64,000 nt of DNA from Rhodobacter sp. (GTDB taxonomy: Bacteria > Pseudomonadota > Alphaproteobacteria > Rhodobacterales > Rhodobacteraceae): the NCBI GenBank assembly GCA_020250125.1, contig JADCEL010000016.1, forward strand, positions 1-64,000, read 5' to 3'. Position 1 is the stretch's first letter. Every line of letters starts with the position of its first letter. Position numbers and translations under genes: made by a program. This document shows, piece by piece, positions 53,013 to 63,245 of the stretch. The notes under the pieces were generated by a model. That model was given only the letters and a program-made list of their open reading frames with translations. It did not search any database and was not told the origin of the DNA.

Positions 53013-54314
53013 ATGGCCGATCTGCGTTCCGACTTCATTGGCATCAAATCCCCCAACCCCTTCTGGCTGGCCTCGGCCCCGCCGACGGACAAGGAATACA
53101 ACGTCCGCCGTGCGTTCGAGGCGGGCTGGGGCGGCGTGGTGTGGAAAACGCTTGGCTCCGAAGGCCCGCCCATCGTCAACGTCAACGGCCCGCGCTATGG
53201 CGCGGTCTGGGGGGCCGACCGCCGCCTGCTGGGCCTGAACAACATCGAACTGATCACCGACCGCCCGCTGGAGGTGAACCTGCGCGAGATCAGGCAGGTC
53301 AAGCGCGACTGGCCCGACCGCGCCATGATCATCAGCCTGATGGTGCCCTGTGATGAGGAGTCGTGGAAAGACATCCTGACGCGCATCGAAGATACCGGGG
53401 CCGACGGGGTGGAGCTGAACTTTGGCTGTCCGCATGGCATGGCCGAACGCGGCATGGGGTCTGCCGTGGGGCAGGTGCCCGAATACATCGAAATGGTGAC
53501 GCGCTGGGTCAAGCAATACTCCCGCATGCCCTGCATTGTGAAGCTGACGCCCAACGTCACCTCGATCCTGCCGCCGGCCATGGCGGCGCATCGCGGCGGG
53601 GCCGATGCCGTGTCGCTGATCAACACGGTGAAATCGATCACCAATGTCGATCTGGATCAATTCTCGCCCTTCCCGATGATCGACGGCAAGGGCAGCCATG
53701 GCGGCTATTGCGGCCCGGCGGTGAAGCCCATCGCGCTGAACATGGTGGCCGAAATTGCCCGGAACCGGGAAACCCGCACCCTGCCCATTTCCGGCATCGG
53801 CGGGGTCACGACCTGGCGCGACGCGGCGGAATTCCTGGCGCTGGGGGCGGGCAATGTGCAGGTCTGCACGGCGGCGATGACCTATGGCTTCAAGATCGTG
53901 CAGGAAATGATTTCCGGCCTGTCGCAGTACCTGGATGAAAAGGACATGGCCCTGTCCGACCTGATCGGGCGCGCGGTGCCGAACTTTGTCGAATGGCAGG
54001 ACCTGAACCTGAACTACGTGACCAAGGCCCGGATCAACCCCGATACCTGCATCGGCTGCGGCCGCTGCTATGCCGCCTGCGAAGACACCAGCCACCAAGC
54101 CATCGCCATGAAGCCGGGCCGCGTGTTCGAGGTGATCGATGCCGAATGCGTCGCCTGCAACCTGTGCGTCAACGTCTGCCCGGTGGAGGATTGCATCACC
54201 ATGGAAGAACTGCCCCAGGGGGCGCTGGACCCGCGCACGGGGCGCAGGGTGACGGGGTACGGGAACTGGACGGAACATCCGAACAATCCCGCCGCAGTGA
54301 AGGCGGCGGAGTAG
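53013..54314 (+). CDS. preA: NAD-dependent dihydropyrimidine dehydrogenase subunit PreA
   Basis: MADLRSDFIGIKSPNPFWLASAPPTDKEYNVRRAFEAGWGGVVWKT; C-terminal ferredoxin clusters CIGCGRCYAAC and CVACNLCVNVCP. Confidence 0.95.
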   Translation: MADLRSDFIGIKSPNPFWLASAPPTDKEYNVRRAFEAGWGGVVWKTLGSEGPPIVNVNGPRYGAVWGADRRLLGLNNIELITDRPLEVNLREIRQVKRDWPDRAMIISLMVPCDEESWKDILTRIEDTGADGVELNFGCPHGMAERGMGSAVGQVPEYIEMVTRWVKQYSRMPCIVKLTPNVTSILPPAMAAHRGGADAVSLINTVKSITNVDLDQFSPFPMIDGKGSHGGYCGPAVKPIALNMVAEIARNRETRTLPISGIGGVTTWRDAAEFLALGAGNVQVCTAAMTYGFKIVQEMISGLSQYLDEKDMALSDLIGRAVPNFVEWQDLNLNYVTKARINPDTCIGCGRCYAACEDTSHQAIAMKPGRVFEVIDAECVACNLCVNVCPVEDCITMEELPQGALDPRTGRRVTGYGNWTEHPNNPAAVKAAE

Positions 54315-54664
54315 GGCCTGTCCGTGGTATTCTGTGCGTGCCACTCTGCTTGTGTTGCAGACGCCTGACAGGATGCTCAAAGCGCATGTTCCCCGCCTGC
54401 CAGGCGGGAGAATCTTCCTGATCCGGGGGAAAGGGGCTTGCCGTTCCGGGCGGGCAGGGAAGCACGCCGCGTTTCCCTGCCGGTCAGGCTCCTCCGTCGC
54501 ATGGGGACCGGTCCCGCCGGGCCGGGGCGGTGGCTCCGGCCAGACCGCGTGGGGCGCGCGCAGGCGGAACGGCTTCCTGCTTTCCGGGTCCGGCAGCCAG
54601 GGCACTTGGCACTTCTTGCGCAGCTTGTTAGACCCTGGGCGGCAGCGCAACAGCGGACAATCCC

Positions 54665-55906
54665 ATGCAGGCCCCGGCCCCGTCCCGTCACGCGGTGACC
54701 TTTGTTCTGATCACCGTGCTCTTGGACATGGTGGGCTTCGGCCTGATCATGCCGGTCTTGCCCGGCCTGATCGAAGAGGTGCAGGGCGTGGGCCTGGCGG
54801 ATGCCGCCTTCATCGGCGGCTGGATGCTTTTCGCCTTTTCCATCATGCAATTCGCCTTCAGCCCGCTGATGGGCAACCTGAGCGACCGGTTCGGGCGCCG
54901 GCCCCTGCTGCTGCTGTCGATTTTCGGGCTGTTCGTCGATTACCTGTTTTCCGCCTTTGCCCCGTCGGTCTTCTGGCTGTTCGTCGGGCGGGTCGTGGCG
55001 GGGCTGTGCGGGTCATCCTATGTCATTGCCAATGCCTATATCGCCGATGTGACGCCGCCCGAAGGGCGGGCAAAGGCTTACGGGCTGATGGGGGCGGCCT
55101 TTGGCGTTGGGTTCGTTCTTGGCCCGGCGATCGGCGGGCTGCTGGGCGAATTCGGCACGCGGGTGCCGTTCTTCGTCGCCGCCGGATTGGCCGCCTGCAA
55201 CCTTGTCTATGGCTGGTTCGTGCTGCCGGAAACGCTTGCCCCCGAAAAGCGTCGCGCCTTTGAGTGGCGGCGCGCCAATCCCTTCGGCACGCTGGCCGTG
55301 TTCCGGCGCTATAGCGGTGTGCTGCCGCTGTGCGGGGTCCTGTTCATCTACTTCTTCGCCAGCTCGGTCTATCCGGCGATCTGGCCCTTCTGGGGCATGG
55401 CGAAATTCGACTGGAGCGTGGCCATGGTGGGGGTGTCGCTGGCGGCCTTCGGCCTGATCACCGCGTTCTTCCAGGGCGTGCTGACCGGCCCGCTGGTGGC
55501 CCGCTTTGGCGAGTATCGCGTGGCGCTGTTCGGGCTGATCATCGCGGTGGTCTCGGCGGCGGGCTACGGGCTGGTGGGCACGCTGGCCGGGGTGCTGATC
55601 CTGCTGGTGATCCACGGGCCGGAAGGCTTTGTGCATCCGATGCTGACCGCGATGCTGTCCAGGGCCGTGCCGGAAGATGCCCAAGGCGAATTGCAGGGCG
55701 GGCTGTCATCGGTCATGAACATCGCCATGCTGCTGGGGACTGTGGTGTTTTCGCAGATCTTCGGGCATTTCATGCAGCCGGATGCAATCATCCAGTCGCC
55801 TGATGTTGCGATGTATGTGGCGGCGGCGGTGCTGGTGCTGGCCTTGGGGCTGTTCGTGGCGACAGCGCGGGCGCATCCGCAGGGCCAGAGCCGGGGAGTG
55901 GATTGA
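54665..55906 (+). CDS. MFS transporter (TCR/Tet-like subfamily)
   Basis: LLDMVGFGLIMPVLPGLIEEV...LMGNLSDRFGRRPLLL...VAGLCGSSYVIANAYIADVTPPEGRAKAYG. Confidence 0.85.
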   Translation: MQAPAPSRHAVTFVLITVLLDMVGFGLIMPVLPGLIEEVQGVGLADAAFIGGWMLFAFSIMQFAFSPLMGNLSDRFGRRPLLLLSIFGLFVDYLFSAFAPSVFWLFVGRVVAGLCGSSYVIANAYIADVTPPEGRAKAYGLMGAAFGVGFVLGPAIGGLLGEFGTRVPFFVAAGLAACNLVYGWFVLPETLAPEKRRAFEWRRANPFGTLAVFRRYSGVLPLCGVLFIYFFASSVYPAIWPFWGMAKFDWSVAMVGVSLAAFGLITAFFQGVLTGPLVARFGEYRVALFGLIIAVVSAAGYGLVGTLAGVLILLVIHGPEGFVHPMLTAMLSRAVPEDAQGELQGGLSSVMNIAMLLGTVVFSQIFGHFMQPDAIIQSPDVAMYVAAAVLVLALGLFVATARAHPQGQSRGVD

Positions 55907-57135
55907 TGGACGTCTTCACAGGCAGCTTCACCCAGCAGGAGCCGATTTCCGACGAGGGCATTGCGGCGGCGCTGGCGGTTTTGCGCCACGGGCGGCTGCA
56001 CCGCTACAACACCGCGCCGGGCGAGATTGCCGAGACGGCCTTGCTGGAAGAAGACTTCGCGCGTCTGGTGGGGGCGAAATACTGTCTGGCCGTGGCCTCG
56101 GGCGGCTATGCCATGGCAACGGCCCTGCGCGCGCTGGGTGTCGGTCACGACGATGCCGTTCTGTCGAACGGCTTTACCCTGGCCCCGGTGCCCGGTGCCA
56201 TTGCCGCCGTGGGCGCGCGGCCAGTGTTTGTCGAGGTGACGGAAGACCTGACCATCGACCTGGATGATCTGGCGGCGAAGATCGCCGCCTCGGGCGCGCG
56301 GGTGCTGCTGCTGAGCCATATGCGCGGGCATATCTGCGACATGGACCGGCTGATGGCGATCTGCGATGCCGCCGCCGTGACGGTGATCGAGGATTGCGCC
56401 CATACCATGGGGGCGCGGTTCCGCAGCGTGCCATCGGGGCGGCACGGGCGCATGGGGTGCTATTCGACGCAGACCTACAAGCATGCCAATTCCGGCGAGG
56501 GCGGCTTTCTGGTGTCGGATGACCCGCAAGCGATGGCGCGGGCGATTCTGCTGTCGGGCAGCTACATGCTTTATGCCCGGCACCGGGCCGCCCCGCCGCC
56601 CGAAGCCTTTGAGTCGCTGCGCTTCGAGGTTCCGAACATCTCGGGCCGGATGGACAATCTGCGGGCCGCGATCCTGCGCCCGCAGCTGGCCACGCTGGAC
56701 GACCGGGTGGGGCGGTGGGCAACCCTGTACCGCCGGCTTGAGGCGGAGCTTGCCGGAACGCCCGGTCTGACGCTGATCCCCCGGCAGGCGGACGAGCATT
56801 TCGTGGGATCATCGTTCCAGTTCCTGCTGCGCGACTGGCAACCGCTGCGAACCCGCAGCGTGATTGCGCGCTGTGCCGCGCGGGGGGTGGAGCTGAAGTG
56901 GTTCGGCGCGGCCGATCCGGTGGCCTTCACCTCGCGCTATGATCATTGGCGCTATGCAAGGCCGGCGCCGCTGCCCCGCACCGACCGGGTGCTGGCCGGG
57001 CTGATCGACCTGCGCCTGCCGCTGACCTTCACGCCGGACGACGCGGCGCTGATCGGGCGGATCGTGAAGGCCGAGGTGAGTGCGGTGTTCCAGGGGGCCG
57101 AAGAGGGGCCCGAAGCGCTGCCGCCGGGCGACTGA
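55906..57135 (+). CDS. DegT/DnrJ/EryC1/StrS family PLP-dependent aminotransferase
   Basis: DFARLVGAKYCLAVASGGYAMATALRALGVGHDDAVLSNGFTLAPVPGAIAAVGARPVFVEV; internal aldimine region YSTQTYKHANSGEGGFL. Confidence 0.85.
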   Translation: MDVFTGSFTQQEPISDEGIAAALAVLRHGRLHRYNTAPGEIAETALLEEDFARLVGAKYCLAVASGGYAMATALRALGVGHDDAVLSNGFTLAPVPGAIAAVGARPVFVEVTEDLTIDLDDLAAKIAASGARVLLLSHMRGHICDMDRLMAICDAAAVTVIEDCAHTMGARFRSVPSGRHGRMGCYSTQTYKHANSGEGGFLVSDDPQAMARAILLSGSYMLYARHRAAPPPEAFESLRFEVPNISGRMDNLRAAILRPQLATLDDRVGRWATLYRRLEAELAGTPGLTLIPRQADEHFVGSSFQFLLRDWQPLRTRSVIARCAARGVELKWFGAADPVAFTSRYDHWRYARPAPLPRTDRVLAGLIDLRLPLTFTPDDAALIGRIVKAEVSAVFQGAEEGPEALPPGD

Positions 57136-57224
57136 CCGGCACGATCTGCCCTTCCGCCCGCACCCTGTTGCGCTAAACTGCCGCGCACGATGCGCAACCG
57201 GCGGCGAAGGGACGTGGCGGGCGG

Positions 57225-57632
57225 ATGAACAGCACATGGCTTGAAGGCGGCAAGGAAAGCCTGCTGCACGCGCATCTTCCGGCGCTGGTCGAGGGGCTGA
57301 CCTGGGTCGAGGCGGCGATTGACCTGTTTGCCATCACGGTGATGCTGATCGGGGTGCTGCGCTTTGTGGCGGGTTTCCTGCGGGCTGAGAGGGCCGGGGA
57401 CAAACGCCTCGCGGCCATTGATGAAAGCCGGATCGAACTGGGCCGCTACATTCTGGCGGGGCTGGAGTTGTTCATCGTTTCGGACATCATCGAAACCGCG
57501 CTCAGCCTGCAATTGCTGGATCTGGTGTTTCTGGGCCTTCTGGTGGCGATCCGGTCGGCGATCAGCTATTTCCTGGAGCGCGAGGTCACCAATATCCGCA
57601 CCACCCGCAGCGGGGCGGAGGACCGCGCCTGA
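57225..57632 (+). CDS. DUF1622 domain-containing membrane protein
   Basis: WVEAAIDLFAITVMLIGVLRFVAGFLR...RIELGRYILAGLELFIVSDIIETALSLQLLDLVFLGLLVAIRSAISYFLEREV. Confidence 0.85.
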   Translation: MNSTWLEGGKESLLHAHLPALVEGLTWVEAAIDLFAITVMLIGVLRFVAGFLRAERAGDKRLAAIDESRIELGRYILAGLELFIVSDIIETALSLQLLDLVFLGLLVAIRSAISYFLEREVTNIRTTRSGAEDRA

Positions 57633-57843
57633 CGGTCTTTGCCGCAGGGCGATGCCGCAGCGCCGCACCGGCTGCGACACAGGGCCGCGAAACGCCGCTT
57701 TCCCGTGCAGGGTCATGACGATCCTTGCTGTTTCGGGCCTTTGCCGGGCGGCCTTCGGTTGACCCCGGCCGGGGGGCAGAGTAAAGGGATCGCAAGCCGG
57801 AAAAGCGCCGCCGGATGCGCCGCCGCCCGTCTTTTGCCAGCCG

Positions 57844-58745
<902 letters not shown>

Positions 58746-58755
58746 GAGAGCTGCC

Positions 58756-59400
58756 ATGGCCGAGGCCGACCTGTCCATCGCCAGCGACCGCCGCGCCCGG
58801 TCACGTGAGGCGCTGGCCGAGCTTGCCGCGCATATCGGGGTCCGCCGCCCCGGTGCCGTGGCGCGCAGCGAGATTGCCCATGGCGAGTTGACCCTGCATG
58901 TGCCGCTGACAGGCCTGGTACAGCTTGTCGAATTCCTGAAGACCGATCAGGGCTGCCGCTTTTCCTCGCTGGTCGATATCACGGCCATCGACCATCCTGA
59001 CCGCGCGGCGCGCTTCGATCTGGTCTATCATCTGCTGTCGATGTACCAGAACCACCGCATCCGGCTGAAGGTGGCGGTGCAGGACAGCGATATGGTGCCG
59101 TCAGTCACCGGCGTTCACGCATCGGCCAACTGGTTTGAGCGCGAGGTTTTCGACATGTTCGGAATCCTCTTCTCGGGGCATCCGGACCTGCGGCGCATCC
59201 TGACCGATTACGGGTTTCGCGGCCACCCGCTGCGCAAGGATTTCCCGACCACCGGCTATACCGAAGTGCGCTATGACGAGGCGCGCAAGCGCGTGGTCTA
59301 CGAGCCGGTGAAGCTGGTGCAGGAATACCGGCAGTTCGATTTCATGTCGCCCTGGGAGGGTGCGCCGCATATCCTTCCCGGCGACGACAAGGCGAAGTGA
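58756..59400 (+). CDS. nuoC: NADH-quinone oxidoreductase subunit C
   Basis: [29 protein letters not shown]...[45 protein letters not shown]. Confidence 0.97.
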   Translation: MAEADLSIASDRRARSREALAELAAHIGVRRPGAVARSEIAHGELTLHVPLTGLVQLVEFLKTDQGCRFSSLVDITAIDHPDRAARFDLVYHLLSMYQNHRIRLKVAVQDSDMVPSVTGVHASANWFEREVFDMFGILFSGHPDLRRILTDYGFRGHPLRKDFPTTGYTEVRYDEARKRVVYEPVKLVQEYRQFDFMSPWEGAPHILPGDDKAK

Positions 59401-59404
59401 GAGC

Positions 59405-60616
59405 ATGATGGACGGAAGCTTTGACGACGCGCTGACGGGCGAGCAGAAGATCCGCAACTTCAACCTGAACTTCGGCCCGCAACACCCTGCGGCGCATGGG
59501 GTTTTGCGCCTTGTGCTGGAGCTGGACGGCGAGATTGTGGAACGCTGCGATCCGCATATCGGGCTGCTGCACCGCGGCACCGAAAAGCTGATGGAAAGCC
59601 GCACCTATCTGCAGAACCTGCCCTATTTCGACCGGCTGGATTATGTGGCCCCGATGAACCAGGAACATGCCTGGTGCCTGGCCATCGAAAAGCTGACGGG
59701 CGTGGCGGTGCCGCGCCGGGCCAGCCTGATCCGGGTGCTGTTCTGCGAAATCGGGCGGGTGCTGAACCACCTGCTGAACGTGACCACCCAGGCGATGGAT
59801 GTGGGCGCGCTGACGCCGCCGCTGTGGGGGTTCGAGGAACGCGAAAAGCTGATGGTGTTCTATGAACGCGCATCCGGCGCGCGGCTGCATGCCGCCTATT
59901 TCCGCCCCGGCGGCGTGCATCAGGACCTGACGCCGAAGCTGCTGGAGGATATCGATCAGTGGGCGGTGGAATTTCCGCGCGTGCTGGACGATATCGACGG
60001 GCTGCTGACCGAAAACCGCATCTTCAAGCAGCGCAATGCCGATATCGGCGTGGTGACGGAAGAGGATATTCTGAACTGGGGCTTTTCCGGCGTCATGGTG
60101 CGCGGATCGGGCCTTGCCTGGGACCTGCGCCGCAGCCAGCCCTATGAATGCTATGACGAATTCGACTTCAGGATTCCGGTGGGCAAGAACGGCGATTGCT
60201 ATGACCGCTACCTGTGCCGGATGCAGGAAATGCGCGAGTCGACCTCGATCATCCGGCAGGCGGTGGCCAAGCTGCGGGTGGAAAAGGGCGATGTGCTGGC
60301 CCGTGGCAAGATCACGCCGCCCCCGCGCGGCGAGATGAAAACCTCGATGGAGGCGCTGATCCATCACTTCAAGCTTTATACCGAAGGCTTCCACGTGCCC
60401 GCGGGCGAGGTTTATGCGGCGGTGGAGGCCCCGAAGGGCGAATTCGGCGTCTACCTTGTGGCCGACGGCACCAACCGCCCCTACCGCTGCAAGATCCGCG
60501 CGCCGGGGTTCCTGCATCTGCAGGCGATGGATTACATCTGCAAGGGGCACCAGCTGGCCGATGTGAGTGCGATCATCGGGACGATGGATGTGGTGTTCGG
60601 GGAGATTGACCGGTGA
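59405..60616 (+). CDS. nuoD: NADH-quinone oxidoreductase subunit D
   Basis: [50 protein letters not shown]...[10 protein letters not shown]. Confidence 0.98.
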   Translation: MMDGSFDDALTGEQKIRNFNLNFGPQHPAAHGVLRLVLELDGEIVERCDPHIGLLHRGTEKLMESRTYLQNLPYFDRLDYVAPMNQEHAWCLAIEKLTGVAVPRRASLIRVLFCEIGRVLNHLLNVTTQAMDVGALTPPLWGFEEREKLMVFYERASGARLHAAYFRPGGVHQDLTPKLLEDIDQWAVEFPRVLDDIDGLLTENRIFKQRNADIGVVTEEDILNWGFSGVMVRGSGLAWDLRRSQPYECYDEFDFRIPVGKNGDCYDRYLCRMQEMRESTSIIRQAVAKLRVEKGDVLARGKITPPPRGEMKTSMEALIHHFKLYTEGFHVPAGEVYAAVEAPKGEFGVYLVADGTNRPYRCKIRAPGFLHLQAMDYICKGHQLADVSAIIGTMDVVFGEIDR

Positions 60617-61611
60617 GTAAGAAGGCCTCTCCCCCATCCCCTCTCCCACGGGAGAGGGGGGTCGCGGACGGTGATGCCGCGCCCCCCTCTCCGGCACGGA
60701 GAGGGGCCGGGGGAGAGGGGTCTTTGCCGGGCGGTGTTCCAGGCCTTGAAGCACGGTCTGCGCAGGCCTCTCCCCCATCCCCTCTCCCACGGGAGAGGGG
60801 GGTCGCGGACGGTGATGCCGCGCCCCCCTCTCCGGCACGGAGAGGGGCCGGGGGAGAGGTGCAAAGCCGGTTCAACCGTGGCGCAGGGATGACTGCACGG
60901 GCGCAAAGATTGCGGCGTGATATGACCGATGCCGAACGGCTGCTTTGGTCGCGGCTGCGTGGTGATGCGCTGGGTGTGCGGTTTCGCCGACAGCTCGTGA
61001 TTGACCGGCGGTTCATTGTAGATTTCTGTGCGCCCGAGATCGGATTGATTGTCGAGGTGGACGGGGGGCAGCATGCCGGTTCGGAGTCGGACGTGATCCG
61101 GGACGCCTGTCTGGCGAAGCGGGGCTATCAGGTTCTCCGGTTCTGGAACACTGAGGTTCAGCGCGAAACGCTGGCCGTGATGGAGCGGATTTTTGCGGTG
61201 GTGAGCAATCTGCTTGAGGCGAATACCTCTCCCCCGGCCCCTCTCCGAAGCGGAGAGGGGGGCGCTGCTGAACGGACAGAGCCCCATAACGGGCGGGGCG
61301 TGCGCAGCATCGCTGACAGTTGCGATCCGGAACGGGCGGAAACGCTGATACGCATTCGGCATGTTTTATTTGTTTCCACTTCCGCACTCCGCGTAACGTT
61401 TGATGACGGTGCGGTGCGTGAGGTGGATTTTGCGGACCTGATCTCGACTTCGAAGTGGTTCAAGATGCTTTCTGTGCCGACCACGTTCGAGACAGTTGAA
61501 ATAGTGAACAATGGCCGCGCCCTGCAATGGGTGACAGGGGCCGACTTCTGCGCTGATGCCCTGCGCATCATGGCCGACGAACAGCTTGCAGCCAAGGGAA
61601 CGACCGCCTGA
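60613..61611 (+). CDS. Composite ORF: repeat-encoded N-terminal extension, DUF559 (Vsr-like) endonuclease, repeat-encoded linker, DUF2442 domain; independent ATG for the DUF559 part at 60889
   Basis: DUF559: [82 protein letters not shown]2442: [59 protein letters not shown]. Stop overlaps the nuoE start. Confidence 0.82.
   Translation: MSKKASPPSPLPRERGVADGDAAPPSPARRGAGGEGSLPGGVPGLEARSAQASPPSPLPRERGVADGDAAPPSPARRGAGGEVQSRFNRGAGMTARAQRLRRDMTDAERLLWSRLRGDALGVRFRRQLVIDRRFIVDFCAPEIGLIVEVDGGQHAGSESDVIRDACLAKRGYQVLRFWNTEVQRETLAVMERIFAVVSNLLEANTSPPAPLRSGEGGAAERTEPHNGRGVRSIADSCDPERAETLIRIRHVLFVSTSALRVTFDDGAVREVDFADLISTSKWFKMLSVPTTFETVEIVNNGRALQWVTGADFCADALRIMADEQLAAKGTTA
60623..60718. repeat. 96-bp palindromic repeat, copy 1
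   Basis: aggcctctcccccatcccctctcccacgggagaggggggtcgcggacggtgatgccgcgcccccctctccggcacggagaggggccgggggagagg; two internal hairpins and inverted cctctcccc/ggggagagg termini. Confidence 0.93.
60764..60859. repeat. 96-bp palindromic repeat, copy 2 (identical to copy 1 by eye; period 141 bp)
   Basis: Base-by-base comparison with 60623-60718 shows no difference; encodes the same [31 protein letters not shown] peptide in the same frame. Confidence 0.93.
61226..61266. repeat. Partial, inverted copy of the palindromic repeat on the 3' side of the DUF559 domain
   Basis: cctctcccccggcccctctccgaagcggagaggggggcgctgc matches the reverse complement of the repeat's right half (cctctcccccggcccctctccgtgccggagaggggggcgcggc). 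Confidence 0.85.
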
Positions 61612-62387
61612 TGCTCCGCCGCCTTCACCCCGAACAGCCCGCCTCTTTCGCCTTCACCCCGGCCAACCTGGCCTGGGCGCAGGGGCAGATCACCAAATAC
61701 CCGGCGGGCCGTCAGGCCAGTGCCATCATTCCGCTGCTGTGGCGCGCGCAGGAGCAGGAGGGCTGGCTGACCCGCCCCGCCATCGAACATGTCGCCGACA
61801 TGCTGGGCATGGCCCATATCCGGGCGCTGGAGGTGGCGACCTTTTACTTCATGTTCCAGCTGGCCCCGGTGGGGTCGGTGGCGCATGTGCAGGTCTGCGG
61901 CACCACATCCTGCATGATCTGCGGCGCGGAAGAGCTGATTGCCGTCTGCCGCGAAAAAATCGCGCCCAGGGCGCACCAGCTTTCCCCCGATGGCCGCTTC
62001 AGCTGGGAAGAAGTGGAATGCATGGGGGCCTGCGCCAATGCGCCGATGGCCCAGATCGGCAAGGATTATTACGAGGACCTGACGGCAGACAGGCTGCGCG
62101 GGCTGATCGAGCGCTTTGCCGCCGGAGAGGTGCCGGTGCCGGGGCCGCAGAACGGCCGCTATGCCAGTGAACCGGTCACCGGGCTGACCAGCCTGAAGGA
62201 ATTCGATTCGGGCCGCAGGCCGTACAATGCCTCGGCCCAGGCGGCGGTCGATCTGAAGGACACCGTCCGGCGGATCGACGGCACCGAAGTGCCGCTGCGC
62301 ACGCCGTGGCTGGGCCAGGCCGCAGCCCCTGTCAAGACCAAAGCCCCCCGCAAGACGAAGGCGGCGGCAAAGACGACGAAGGACTGA
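61611..62387 (+). CDS. nuoE: NADH-quinone oxidoreductase subunit E
   Basis: [53 protein letters not shown]...[17 protein letters not shown]...[14 protein letters not shown]. Confidence 0.96.
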   Translation: MLRRLHPEQPASFAFTPANLAWAQGQITKYPAGRQASAIIPLLWRAQEQEGWLTRPAIEHVADMLGMAHIRALEVATFYFMFQLAPVGSVAHVQVCGTTSCMICGAEELIAVCREKIAPRAHQLSPDGRFSWEEVECMGACANAPMAQIGKDYYEDLTADRLRGLIERFAAGEVPVPGPQNGRYASEPVTGLTSLKEFDSGRRPYNASAQAAVDLKDTVRRIDGTEVPLRTPWLGQAAAPVKTKAPRKTKAAAKTTKD

Positions 62388-62429
62388 ACCGGAACCGGCC
62401 AGGGCAGGCCAAAGGGAAGGAAACGACCG

Positions 62430-63017
62430 ATGATTGCAGAAAGCAAACAGACGCCCCTGCTTGCAGGCTGGGCGATTGCCGCAGCCGCCGGCCTTGTGGC
62501 TGCGGCGGTATCCTATGTTGTCGGGGGCCTGAGCCCCCTGCAGTGCTGCTTTATCGGCGCGCTGATCTTCGCGGTTGTCGGGCTGATCCTTGGCCTGCCG
62601 GGGCGCGTTCAAGTCGCAGCCGGCGCACCGGTGGACACCGGCATGCGCCCCGTGGATTTGCCGCCGCTGCCTGCCGGCGCAGCGCATCATGCGCCCGCGG
62701 CCGCAGCGGCGTCCGGCGCGGCCCTTGCGCCGCGTCGTCCCGCCGGGTTGACCGGCGCGCGCAGCGGGGATGCCGATGACCTGAAGCGCATCAAGGGGGT
62801 CGGGCCGAAGCTTGAACAGCTTTGCCACAGCCTGGGCTTTTATCACTTCGATCAGATCGCCGCCTGGACGGAAGACGAGATTGCCTGGGTGGACGACAAC
62901 CTTGAAGGCTTCAAGGGACGGGTGACGCGCGATGACTGGGTTGCGCAGGCGCGCATTCTGGCGGCGGGCGGCACCACGGAGTTTTCCGACCGGGTCGACA
63001 AGGGCGATGTGTACTGA
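62430..63017 (+). CDS. nuo-operon accessory membrane protein with C-terminal helix-hairpin-helix-like domain
   Basis: Two N-terminal TM segments, then DADDLKRIKGVGPKLEQLCHSLGFYHFDQIAAWTEDEIAWVDDNLEGFKGRVTRDDWVAQARILA. Confidence 0.75.
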   Translation: MIAESKQTPLLAGWAIAAAAGLVAAAVSYVVGGLSPLQCCFIGALIFAVVGLILGLPGRVQVAAGAPVDTGMRPVDLPPLPAGAAHHAPAAAAASGAALAPRRPAGLTGARSGDADDLKRIKGVGPKLEQLCHSLGFYHFDQIAAWTEDEIAWVDDNLEGFKGRVTRDDWVAQARILAAGGTTEFSDRVDKGDVY

Positions 63018-63235
63018 TGGCCGGACCGCAGGACCGTCACCTGGCCGGGCAGGCGCGGCGTGTCGCGATCATCATCGCGGCAACCATGGTGCTGTGGATG
63101 GGGGCGCAGCTTTTGGGCGGCGCATTGGGCTGGCCCCCCCGGTTCGTGTTTCTGTTCGATCTTGCCGCTTTGGCCGCCTTTGTCTGGGCGCTGGTCGTGA
63201 CCACCCGCATCTGGCGCGCGCGCCGGAGCAATTGA
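63017..63235 (+). CDS. DUF5337 family small membrane protein
   Basis: [56 protein letters not shown]; two TM helices, overlaps the preceding stop. Confidence 0.75.
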   Translation: MAGPQDRHLAGQARRVAIIIAATMVLWMGAQLLGGALGWPPRFVFLFDLAALAAFVWALVVTTRIWRARRSN

Positions 63236-63245
63236 GGACCAAACG

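Noticed and set aside
54665-55906. Tetracycline resistance gene
   Set aside because: Only the general TCR/Tet MFS resemblance is visible; no regulator (tetR) nearby and no basis to assign a drug substrate.
60623-60859. Possible CRISPR-like array
   Set aside because: Only two full 96-bp copies, each internally palindromic with double hairpins, and a 45-bp spacer; no cas genes. Fits a REP-like element better.
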